Part shown: one piece after another, positions 25,791-35,961 of the stretch | Numbering within the stretch: the stretch's first letter is position 1 | How the letters are laid out: every line of letters starts with the position of its first letter | Assembly: GCA_018907035.1 (NCBI GenBank) | Contig: JACCIC010000015.1 | Span: forward strand, 1,731,001 to 1,795,000 | DNA length: 64,000 bases | Direction of reading: 5' to 3' | Source: Sycobia sp. Sy_11 | Lineage: Eukaryota; Arthropoda; Insecta; Hymenoptera; Epichrysomallidae | Translations under genes and position numbers: made by a program | Notes under the pieces: generated by a model | What the model was told of the DNA's origin: nothing | The model's database searches: none | The model's input: the letters and a program-made list of their open reading frames with translations, nothing else

Positions 25791-27003
25791 ATGTGTATTA
25801 ATCATAAAAATTATGATCAAGATTAAGTAATAACTAAATTATATAATTCAATTTAATATAATATTTATTAATTTGTATATGGGCAGTCGACAGAAGTACA
25901 ATTCAAATATTTATCTATATCAGGTACTGAAAAAATAGAATAATTATAATTAGAAATGATCAGTAATATTCTGTATATATATTTTTCCAGTTAGCCAAAC
26001 ATTTACATATAATGTAAAAGAATAAATATAATTTTAGATTGAAGAAATTCACCTGTACAAGTGAAGTTCAATAATAATTATATCAAGTCTTCTCTCGAGT
26101 ACATTACGAACTACTTTCGAAATAAAAAATTATTTCCCCATCCCAAGATAATTATATTGAGCGCGGAAAGTAAAATTTAGAATTCATAATACTTCTTTCC
26201 AAATACACAGTATGTGTTTTCCAGATGGATTTCAGCATTGATGAGGACGTTTTATTCACAGTTCGCCTTTCAGTCCACATTTAAGTCACAGTCAATAAAG
26301 ACATTTTTGAAACTTGTATTAATTTATTTACTGCAATTTAAGGCATTTATATAAATCTAGTATTCAATTTAATGTAGAGTTTGAGGACGGCATAGAATAT
26401 AAAATTTAAATAAATTGGAATGATACTGCTGGTCAGAGGAGTGGTTTTAAATAAAAAAATATACGAATGAAAATGTTGTTCAATATTTTTGTTTATTTTA
26501 TTATTCTGGTTATTTATGAATAATTCACATAAATATGTGAAAATTCATCAATAATTAACTAAAAACTGAGTAATTCATTTACGAAACTTTTTCTAAATGT
26601 TTCAATTGAAGTTACTAAACAACATCCTTCTTAACAACAAAATCCTCAAATTTTGAACTTATTTGATCCGTCTGTTATATTATAATCCTATGGTCGATGA
26701 ATTTGGATTTTGTACCCGAAGTATTTCTTATTATAGCTTCAAATCATCTAGATTGAAATAGATTTTAGTCTCTTCAAATTATAGATAATAATAACTACTT
26801 ATTGTAAAAAATAAGTTTATATATCATATTTATATCGCATTTCAAACGATTTTTTTTTGTCATTGAAAGGTGGTGTCCCTTAAGTTATTTATGAAAATGT
26901 TTTTATATAAGCTTGTAACTCTGCTGTTCCGTAGCACTCTTCGGTTAGCTTAGTTTTGTTTTAACAAATTTCCTATTGAACGTGCACATAACTCACATTA
27001 ATG

Positions 27004-27042
<39 letters not shown>

Positions 27043-27046
27043 CCTC
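25791..27046. other. gene-free AT-rich spacer
   Basis: No coding exon seen. It ends in a (TA)n-(TG)n tract immediately before the upstream signal-peptide exon. Confidence 0.45.
27004..27042. repeat. (TA)n-(TG)n microsatellite
   Basis: TA units run into TG units; the tract ends 8 bases before the ATG at 27050. Confidence 0.96.
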
Positions 27047-27049
27047 AGC

Positions 27050-27119
27050 ATGAAAATTATTATGTTCTTCATAGTCACCAGTTGTGTTCTATTGATACTA
27101 ATAATTATTCTTGCAAAAG
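27050..27119 (+). CDS. candidate alternative signal-peptide first exon
   Basis: ATG at 27050 opens a 23-codon frame, MKIIMFFIVTSCVLLILIII then LAK, with one extra base before a donor (AAAAG|GTACAG). It is almost wholly hydrophobic, as expected of a signal peptide or anchor. It leaves phase 1, exactly what the serine-protease exon at 31473 needs (G + CT = Ala). It could be an alternative first exon of the serine protease homolog, a relic of a lost tandem copy, or chance. The closer exon at 27747 has a better donor, so I take that as the main one. Confidence 0.4.
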
Positions 27120-27746
27120 GTACAGTATATATGTACTATGGTAGTATTTATCATGATCTAGCAATAACAAAAATTTTAGCGTTTTTATTTATTTGCTTGA
27201 TTTAGTCAAGCTGACGTTTTTCCGACCTTGTTAAGACTAGGCCTTTGTTTCGACATATTCGATTACATTCATAAATCTATATAATTGGGAATGAGTTTCT
27301 TTCACAACTTTAAGCTCGTTCATACATCAGTTTCCGAGAGTCTAGAAAAGGATTTTTTTTTTTACATAAAGATGTTTCGGGTTGGTTAAACTGTTTCGAG
27401 TACTTAAATAGCCGTACGCAGAGTTTTTTATGTTATACATTTCTAAAAAATTCAATTTCTTACATAAATAAAATTGAGCTGAGAGTTCAATATTCTAAAC
27501 TATGAAAGTAAAACTTACATTTCAAATATGGTATTATAATATGTTTCTAATTATTTTTAACAAGTTTTAAATTTATCGAGATTTTTGAGACACCGCATAT
27601 ATTTTAATTGATTGCTTGTTTTTATAAAGTCAACATAAGTAATCTTTTTATACTTATAAAACAATATAGACTTAAATATATAAATGACGCGGTTCATCGT
27701 AGACATACCATAGATAAATTATATCGGTACTACGATAGATTTAAAA

Positions 27747-27810
27747 ATGATTTTTGACAGGATACTTTTCACTTTTCTTTTGATTTCGACTATTTTTTCC
27801 ATTATCTATG
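27747..27810 (+). CDS. serine protease homolog, exon 1 (signal peptide)
   Basis: ATG at 27747 starts MIFDRILFTFLLISTIFSII followed by Y and one base of the next codon, with a consensus donor ATG|GTAAGT. The split codon becomes GCT (Ala) with exon 2, giving a typical small residue at the end of a signal peptide. The first intron is long (3662 bp), so an unseen nearer first exon remains possible. Confidence 0.65.
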
Positions 27811-30800
27811 GTAAGTATTAATTTCAGTCTTCTGATATAACGTCCTATTGATTTTTGTTCATAAATTAAATATACCGAGTACTACTTAAGGTGCAATATT
27901 AAAATTTTTCAATTTTAACATGCATATGTATTATTTTTTTTCAATATCATTTTAATGACGAAATCGTAATGGCGAAGGTTTGAAATCGTCTTTTTCAAGC
28001 TTAAATAGTAGTTTTAGGCTAATACAAATTATCTTGAGAAATGAAATCAAGAAATACTTGCTTATATTCTAGTATGCCTGATTAGGATAATCTGAGTGCG
28101 TAGATAAAGCAAATATATGAGTGATACCTTGAAATCTGACAGATGCATAATTCAAGTTATTTATGCAAGTATGATATTAATTATACATTGTTTATTATAA
28201 AGTATAATTCATAGTCTATACTTTAATTTTAACATTAAAAATCAAACAATTTGAGACGAACATTGAACTTAGAAAAGAAGAAGAGAGAAAGAGGACCTGT
28301 GGAAGAATTATAATAATGGAAAAATGGATTCAAGAGATTAAAAGAAGAAGAGATTGAACTAGAATTAATAGCTGACAAAGAGAAAATTACAGAATGTTAT
28401 AAAATACTAGCGATGCCTTAGAGATTGATGGCAGTGTATCGGAAGTGTAAACATCATCGAGAGAAAAATTTCTAGGAGGACTCGGAGATACACACACAGA
28501 GTTTTATATAGATGACGGCGGGATACCACTGTTTTATAATTATAAATATTTATATATATATGTAGTGCACGAAATAAAATGAATGTTTCATTATTTTTGA
28601 TATTACTTGGAAAAGGGGACTTCTTAGAAGGATGACAAAACCTGCTACAGTTGGAGGTCATCTTCGTGAATTGAAGCTTATTATGAAAAAGCATCTACAA
28701 CCTGCGCTAAGTGCTATAATTAAAAGATATAAATGCAGAGTCTGTATATAATAGTATATAATGGAACGATTGAATAAATAACATAGTTTGCTGATCAATT
28801 CAAAATGTTATATTTATATTGTGAAATTAGTCCAATATTGGAAGTAATGTATTGAATTAATTCGTATATCGTTTATCTAGTGAGACACCTGACAACTTCA
28901 AAGAAACCAACTGCGTAAGTGCAATATTCTTCTCTTTCAAGAGGGATTAAAAATAATTCTATATATAATAAATGGCAAATGACAACATTTTTTGATACGT
29001 AGTAATTACACCAAACTTATCAGCACGAAGGCACAAGATTGAAAGATTAATCACGTACGGAACCAAAATATTCACTGTGTTAGAAATTTGGCGCTTTACG
29101 CGCGAAATTTCAACTTTTGAATATCGCTTTGTGGGATAACAGAAGGAAAAGTTTTTTCTTCTTTTTATAAGTACATGAAAATATGTGATATGCAGAGCCA
29201 AATTGACGGAAACACGAGGACTACAATTCACGATCAACCAAATTTTTCAATATTTTATAATAGAATGAAAAATCGATATATCTTGACTTAGCCCGTGTCA
29301 GAGAAACTTTGGTTATTGATTTTTAAATAGTTCCATCCAACTAAAAATCTGCGGTCATATTCGTAAAGATTTCCGAATAATTCTTCTAAAACTTTTTATA
29401 GTACATTATTTGTAAAAAAATACCTGCTATATTTTTCATAAGTGTTTTCTACCCTAGCGGTTGTTTAGTCAACTATTGACATTAATCTAATGATTCAAAT
29501 TTCAAATTCTTTGCTCGATCGATAACTTGCATATCTAAAATAGTATTTGATAAAGTTCTATTGTACCATTGTACGTGCAATCAAAATAGCACTTTCTCAA
29601 ACGCTCACCGAGACAAGATCGTATGTAACTCATTTTTAACGGACCTTCATAATTAATTTTTTATATATTAATATTCATATTTAATTATATTTAATAATTG
29701 CCTTTATATTCATATTAAATTTTTTATATTAATATGAAGGTCAGTTAACATTAGGTTGCACGTGCTCTTGAAATAGTATTGTAAAAAATTCGATTCTGAA
29801 GTAGAATAATGTTGATTCATTTTTGAAATTAGATTCTATGGAGTTGTCTTTTTCTGCGGAATGATATGAGTAAGAGCCAATTTGTCTTTCTCGTTATTCT
29901 CTTTTGTTTAGTCCTTTATCATATGTTACGTTCGTTAAACTCAAAATAGAAAAATACCGACAGCTTTGTTATGTTAAATGGGCCTGTGAAAAGCTTTTGT
30001 GTTTGATATATCAATTTTGGCGTGTTATCTGTTGAATTTTCATTATGTAACTGTAGAAGTTTAATCGTGTAACTTATTTGGGTTTTATCTTGTTACTTAA
30101 TGCGATTAAGTTTGTATTTATTTTAGTTTATATTTTATGTGTATATATGTATAAAAATTTTTCCCAAGCTCTGTTAACATAACAGAGCTGTTCGTATTTT
30201 CCTATTTGTGTGTGTGTGTGTGTGAGGTTTGTATTCTGATATTCTCAGAGATGTTAATGCGGATAAATGTACACATGGTTAGCGTTTTCATCTCGAAATG
30301 CTCGATATGCATGTCTGCCTATAGTGCACTGATTATTATCGCAGCTCAACATGACACTCCAAGACATCGCGAGCTGCGAATGTGTACGTGAATTGACTTT
30401 GTAGTATCAATTGGTCGTATTTCTTTCATTTTCGCCGGATAACTAGTCCAGTAACTGGCATATAGTATACCACAAATCAAGTGTCTTCTGTTTGTTTAAA
30501 ACCAAACTCCTATTCCTCTTCATTGCTTATTTTTGAATTCCGTTTTACAATAATTGAATATTTATTAATGCCTTGGATCAGAGAGAATGCGTATTCAAGT
30601 TTCATACTGGTTTTAAAGTTTGTAAATTACTTTATTAATTATAACTGTAGCAGAGTGCTGGTGACGTGTTATTGTCATGTTTTCTAATACTTTTGGAGTA
30701 TCTAATTTTTATTAATAAACAGAAATATTTTTAACGAACTAATTCGAAGCAAAGCTATTTATATACCGTTTAAATGGCGTTATTCTTTTATTCATCAACT

Positions 30801-33741
30801 AAGAAATTTAATTATTCATTATTTTAATGTTCACACTTTTAGATTTAATTTAAAATAATGAAAAACTTTTGAAATAATTAAATTTTTTGGGAAATATGAG
30901 ATATTTCTTAAAGTATTTAAAAATATACTAATTTAGTACTTGTTAGAGTTTTTTTAGATAATAGTTCCAATCTTTTTTCTAAAAGGAACGTGATGTTTGA
31001 CTTATGATAAATCGTATTTTGGGAAAATCTGGAAAAAGTTTATTATAAGTTTGCTTTTTTATACCCTGCATCTTTTACATGAAAATATTTTCTGTAATAT
31101 GCATACATTCAGAGATATTTTCAACTTCTAAATAGAATGAACAGCATTGTAACATAAACGTACTATATATTTATTAAATTTATTATTAGATATGAAAGTA
31201 ATACAGAGAAGTTTGAGACTTTGAACTTTAATTAAATAAAAAAGATTGTTTTGGTCGATTCTTAGCCAATTGAAAGTGTTACGACGACTACATTTAAGAT
31301 TAACTTAGTTATGCCATACATTTTTTCAAGTAGTATCTATTCGGTATTTCATATTTTAAAAATATAGAGTTTGCTTCATTTAGGAGGTAATGAAATTGTT
31401 TATCAAAACAATTGTAATCAATGAAAAGTAAAAAAAATCATAATTTACTAATCTTTGATTTATTTATTTAAGCTTTAGATTTGAAAGTGGAAGAACTCAT
31501 TGGTGGCTATACCGCACGACAGCAAAATTTTAAATATCAAGCTGTGATACTAGGCAAATATAACTTGACCAATGGGTATAAATTACTTTGTAGTGCCGGC
31601 ATACTTAGTGATTATTTATTAATATCTTCTGCCGGATGCGTCATGTTCGTACATAATCAATTAAAGAAATTTACATTTTACGCACTTGTAGGTGTGGATA
31701 TAGTGATTGGTACAAATATTAATGCCTACGAAATAGATAAAATTTACACCCACTACTATTTCAGTAGTCAATATGAAATAGTAATATCAAAGGTATTCAA
31801 AACAAATAAAATATAAATAAATTTAAAAAATAATTATATTAATGTTTATATTTCATTGATAGTTATATGGTTTTAGTTGAAAGAAAGTTTAAATCTCGGG
31901 AATCGCCATGATTTGGCTGCTCTAGACATCCCAGTTCCAGAGGACAACTTTCACACGGAAATAGGAATTGTGGCTAGTTTTGGAGTTTCGTTGACTACTG
32001 ATATAGTCAAACGCCAAAACCGAGAACAATTACCTGTAACTTCAAGAAATGGCATGTTGTTAAAATTTGCAGGAGTCACGATGATTGATGGTAACGAATT
32101 CACGCAGATATACAATCAAACTCGTATTCGTGGCACAATTTGTCGTGTAGCAATACGAGATTTTACTGATATTTGTGGTATAATTCAACCTGATGAAACA
32201 TATGAACAACGAGGCACTTGTACCGTAAGTTGAAATTGTACAATAAAGCTTAAATTAGTGTAATATTTGCATAATAATGTAATATTTGTCCACAATATGA
32301 TCAATCTATTTGAATAGGAAAGCATATATTTCATAACAATTCGTGTGATTAATTCTGCGATTAAAAACGTTAGAAATTATAAATTTTTTAAATATTATTA
32401 GTTTACTTGATGGGATGAACGAATTGAAAATAAAGAGACGTTTACTCTAGCAATAGACATGATAATACAACCATTTTTCCTCGTCGCAAAAATTGAAGAT
32501 GTGTGAAATAGTAGCGGGCATTGAAAATATTATTAAAATATTATTAAAAAGAAGGTAGTATATTCGCAATTTTTCGCGAACCATTTTCGATGGAAAAGCT
32601 GTACCCAAAGTGTTAGATGTCAGACTTCAGAGCTCTATATTTGAAGTTGTATCGCAGCAATGGACAAATTTCACGTATTTATTTGTAACAATGGACGAAA
32701 CATAAATTGGTCATTTTACGTCAGAACTAAACAGAAAAGATCATTATAGCTGAAAGAATAATATCCCGTGAAAGTAGTCAAATTCGTCAAAAACTTTGGC
32801 AGTTATGGTTATGGCTTACGTATTTTTGAATGGGCTTAAAATTTTGTTCATTGCTTAACTTTAAAAATAAAAACAGTCAATAATGAAAACGATGGTGAAG
32901 TTTGGTGCATCATATATTAAAATGCATTTCATGCAGACTATACTCTCCAGAATTAGCTCTTTCTATTGTCTGTTTACGAACCTCTAAAGAAGCTACAGGA
33001 AAAGTCGTTTGCTTTCAATGAAGTGGTGATTACCGAAGTTGAATCAAAGCTAAATTCTTGAAAAAGGTATAGAAAAATTAAAGGACTCCTGGACTAAATA
33101 TATTACTCGTTAAGAATTTTTTGAAAAATAAAATTCGATTTTGCTCCAACGTTTTCGTTTCATTAGTTACTTTTGGGACTTATTGAGTGTTTGTGTTAGG
33201 TTGCAACGGAGGACAAGCCGTCTTTTTTCATATTATTATTATAATTTTTCAATCCAATTTTCCTTACATCACAGCACACATCGTGTATAATATTAAAGTA
33301 TTATATAAGTAGTCTCATAGTAAAAAAGGATTCGAAAGATTAATCAAAACTGATAGTTTATTTAACTGTTTCTATTGAAGTTGTTATCTTTATAGTTATT
33401 GTAAATAGATTGCCATTTAAGTATTACAAATTTTGTTAAGAAAATTATAATTTCATTGTACTTCATTTAATTTGTAAATAATTATTTTAACTATTCATTT
33501 AATAAATTGTATCTTACAGGGCGACAATGGTGCTCCTCTCGTTTATGGGAACAAAATTGTAGGAGTTTTAAAGAAGCACAATAAAGACTGTGACGATACA
33601 GTACATGGGGCTATATATACTAAGGTATTGAAGTACAGAGAATTTATTATTGCACTAATGCAAGGAACAAGTCTAGCTGGTACAGAGGTTCACGACAATC
33701 CAATTTACGTACCTTATGTTAACCCACGTCATATACAATAA
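27747..33741 (+). CDS. catalytically dead trypsin-family serine protease homolog (4 exons)
   Basis: Joined exons 27747-27810, 31473-31792, 31877-32224 and 33520-33741 give 317 codons with every intron GT-AG and every phase matching. Residues 1-22 are a signal peptide. The S1 domain starts at LIGGY (30-34); the preceding residue is Glu, so the usual Arg/Lys activation site is missing. The His57 motif TAAHC reads SSAGC (Gly76); Asp102 is probably kept in HDLAALDI (Asp140); the Ser195 motif GDSGGP reads GDNGAP (Asn247). Cysteines 61/77, 217/228 and 243/268 fit the three usual disulfides. A short tail (about residues 289-317) follows YTKVLKYREFI. Such homologs act in insects as secreted cofactors or decoys in immunity, clotting or, in parasitoids, venom; which applies here cannot be told. 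Confidence 0.85.
29636..29748. mobile_element. MITE-like inverted-repeat element (about 113 bp)
   Basis: TTAACGGACCTTCATA at the left and TATGAAGGTCAGTTAA at the right are reverse complements with one mismatch, and complementarity continues into the AT-rich interior. No coding potential. Confidence 0.65.
30207..30224. repeat. (TG)n microsatellite
   Basis: Nine TG units. Confidence 0.9.
31473..31792 (+). CDS. serine protease homolog, exon 2
   Basis: Acceptor TTTAAG|CT at 31471-31472, donor AAAG|GTATTC at 31793. It encodes the N-terminal half of the S1 domain, from LIGGY through the LLCSAG (Cys42) and ISSAGC (His57 position) motifs to YEIVISK. It leaves phase 0. Confidence 0.85.
31877..32224 (+). 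CDS. serine protease homolog, exon 3
   Basis: Acceptor TTTTAG|TTG after an 84-bp intron; donor ACC|GTAAGT. Contains HDLAALDI (Asp102 region), LLKFAGV (where active proteases have GWG) and the cysteines of TICRV, DICGI and GTCT, leading into the Ser195 loop. About 16 residues are inserted before HDLAALDI relative to chymotrypsin. Confidence 0.87.
32500..33175 (+). mobile_element. decayed mariner transposase inside the last intron of the serine protease homolog
   Basis: Near 32675-32730 one frame reads FVTMDET, a stop in place of Trp, then IGHFTSE, the hallmark mariner FVTMDETWIHHFTPE motif that carries the second catalytic Asp. Earlier sequence (VLDVRLQSSIFEVVSQQW) and later traces (LEKGIEKLKDSW, KYITR) are collinear with mariner transposase. 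Multiple stops and frameshifts show it is dead. The ends are approximate because clean terminal repeats were not found. Confidence 0.75.
33520..33741 (+). CDS. serine protease homolog, exon 4 (3' coding exon)
   Basis: Acceptor CTTACAG|GGC; starts exactly at GDNGAPLV, the mutated Ser195 loop. VGVLKKHNKDC and YTKVLKYREFI match the end of the S1 fold; a 29-residue tail follows before TAA at 33739. Confidence 0.88.
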   Translation, partial: GDNGAPLVYGNKIVGVLKKHNKDCDDTVHGAIYTKVLKYREFIIALMQGTSLAGTEVHDNPIYVPYVNPRHIQ

Positions 33742-33775
33742 TCAATAATAAGTCTTATGTAATTAATTTATTTAA

Positions 33776-33781
33776 AATAAA
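33776..33781 (+). promoter_or_regulatory. polyadenylation signal AATAAA of the serine protease homolog
   Basis: The first canonical hexamer, 35 bases after the TAA at 33739-33741. Confidence 0.6.
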
Positions 33782-33784
33782 TGT

Positions 33785-34787
33785 TTTTTAAACGTCTGTA
33801 TTAGGAATAAGCATTATTTTTGATACAGTAAAGTAGATTTGTAAATAAACGCTTAAAGAAATTTGAAAACTTTTATTATTTTAATAAAACATTAATATTT
33901 CAACATATATTGTTTAGACTGAACTTTAATATAGGACACATTTGCCCATTTTCCGTATGAACTAGAAAATCTGTCCGTTATGTTAAGTAAAAGAAGATTC
34001 GCATGTGAGACTTCAATAACTTTATTTGTAGTAATCTTTTCATACTTATGTAGACGCACTGAATTGTACATGAAGTTATCATGTAGTGGAAATAACTGAC
34101 CATTATTATAGTGCTAATTGGGCATTATACTTGACATATTGAGAAAGTATGTTACGCAAATATTATACAGTAAAATTGACCAATTATTTCTTATGAATTG
34201 GTATATAAATTTATAAGCAATATCTGGTTCAGATAAAAAATAATGCGCTTTTACAATGGAACTTATCAAACATCAATCAAATGGACAAAACGGTATTAAC
34301 ATTAAAAAATCCGACAAAAATAGATGATTGGAATTCTTAATCCAATTAATCCTTTAATTCTGTAAGATTCAAAGCTGTCACAAACCTAAAGTATTGATCT
34401 TAAAATTTTAGTCCAATTTTCAATTTCCAATTCGTCCTCGCTGGATTAAGATAAGACGTGGAAGAATACAGCGTTTCGTACAGCGTAACGCCATTTCGAT
34501 GAATGCATAGGATAGGCAGTATTTGTACTGCTTTTGAGAGTCAAGTATTTAAATGCTGACATAGTATGATTTCAATTTCAGTTGTTTAGGAAAAGGATTA
34601 AATCTGAAATTTCGAATGGAGATTGATTTTGATCATGGCAGCAATATACTACTTCAATATTTACTTCATTATGTTCCATTAAGTGTTCAGTGAATCCTTC
34701 ATTAATTGTACGAAATTGCCAGTTCGAATCGTCTTCATTAAAAACTTTCGAAATAATGAGATAGTAATGATGCGTTATGGAATATTG

Positions 34788-34845
<58 letters not shown>

Positions 34846-35240
34846 AGTTAGATAATAAAGTATAATATTTTAATCTGAAAGTCAGACCGTGAGTAGTCTT
34901 TATCACGATTAGTTTTGTTTTCCTATTTTTAGCCTTTATAAGAATGCAATGAATAATTTTAAACAAAAATAGAAACTACTCTGATCGATGATGAAATCGA
35001 AATCTATTTCAGAAGTAGGATATAATATTATTTTATTCTTTATAAATAACAGTATGCCCAAGTGAATGATGATTTTCTTTTGGGAAACTAAAAGTATCTT
35101 CTCTAGTTCAACATTCAACTTTTTCAGATATTCTACTTCAGTGCATATTTGTGCAAAAATAATGGGCAAAACAAAAAGTTCAAAAAACGAATAACAAAAT
35201 TAAATAGGTATAGGGTAATAAATCAGGAGACTTATACTCG
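33785..35240. other. intergenic spacer
   Basis: AT-rich, no supported exon; contains the (AT)n at 34792. Confidence 0.5.
34792..34850. repeat. (AT)n microsatellite
   Basis: About 27 AT units with a single interruption (ATGTAT) near the right end. Confidence 0.96.
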
Positions 35241-35379
35241 CTCTCTTCAATATTTTTTTTTATTTATATTTGTCTAATTGTCTATTTCGTCCTATGGCGG
35301 GACTTACTCGATCTTACAAGAGTAGTCGCGCACATACGTAAGTGAGAGAGGCATGGTATCGACATCGTAATCATCATCT

Positions 35380-35383
<4 letters not shown>

Positions 35384-35429
<46 letters not shown>
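35384..35429. repeat. (TA)n microsatellite
   Basis: About 23 TA units. Confidence 0.97.
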
Positions 35430-35432
<3 letters not shown>

Positions 35433-35908
35433 TGTGTTTCTATATATAATTACTAAAATTCTTCGAGAATTTAAAAATAACGTTCATGGATGTTGACGAC
35501 ACGTATAGAAATCGGGCAAAAAGACACGTACGTAAACACACACAAGTACACACCCATCCACCCACGCATACAGTTCGTCGCAATGGCTCATAATTATCAT
35601 TTGTTGAACATAAAATGATTTCTATCTTTCTATCTTTCTTTTTATTTTGTCCCGCCATGGATTTTCGTAAAGCACACAATATTGTGCGCCTTTCACGAGA
35701 CATTTTTTCTCCGTTATTCAATATTTAGAAGATGTAAAGAAAGTCTTGACACACTTTTCCTTTTATTTTCTGTCGTATTCGCAGCCGTGCATATGGATAT
35801 ATTTATAACGCCGAAAAAATGCTAGACGCGGTTTAATTCGATGGAATTAATTGTTCTCTAAATGGTTTGTAATCATTCCGTGGCTCATTTATTTTAATCT
35901 CATTCATT

Positions 35909-35911
<3 letters not shown>

Positions 35912-35961
<50 letters not shown>
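35912..35961. repeat. (TA)n microsatellite
   Basis: About 21 TA units, then TATGTATATA. Confidence 0.96.

Larger units (their letters stand above)
27811..31472 (+). other. intron 1 of the serine protease homolog
   Basis: 3662 bp, AT-rich. It holds the (TG)n at 30207 and the 110-bp inverted-repeat element at 29636. No other S1-domain sequence is seen in it. Confidence 0.55.

Noticed and set aside
31771..31792. YEIVISK read as the Asp102 region of the serine protease homolog with Asp changed to Glu
   Set aside because: HDLAALDI in the following exon fits the NDIALLKL motif better, so Asp102 is more likely retained.
34715..34735. GTTCGAATC, resembling a tRNA B box
   Set aside because: No A box or cloverleaf partner arms at the right spacing.
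34683..34966. Open frames made of YIYIYI runs (also at 8338, 10027, 11690, 35900, 39875, 63295)
   Set aside because: They are translations of (TA)n microsatellites on either strand and have no coding support.
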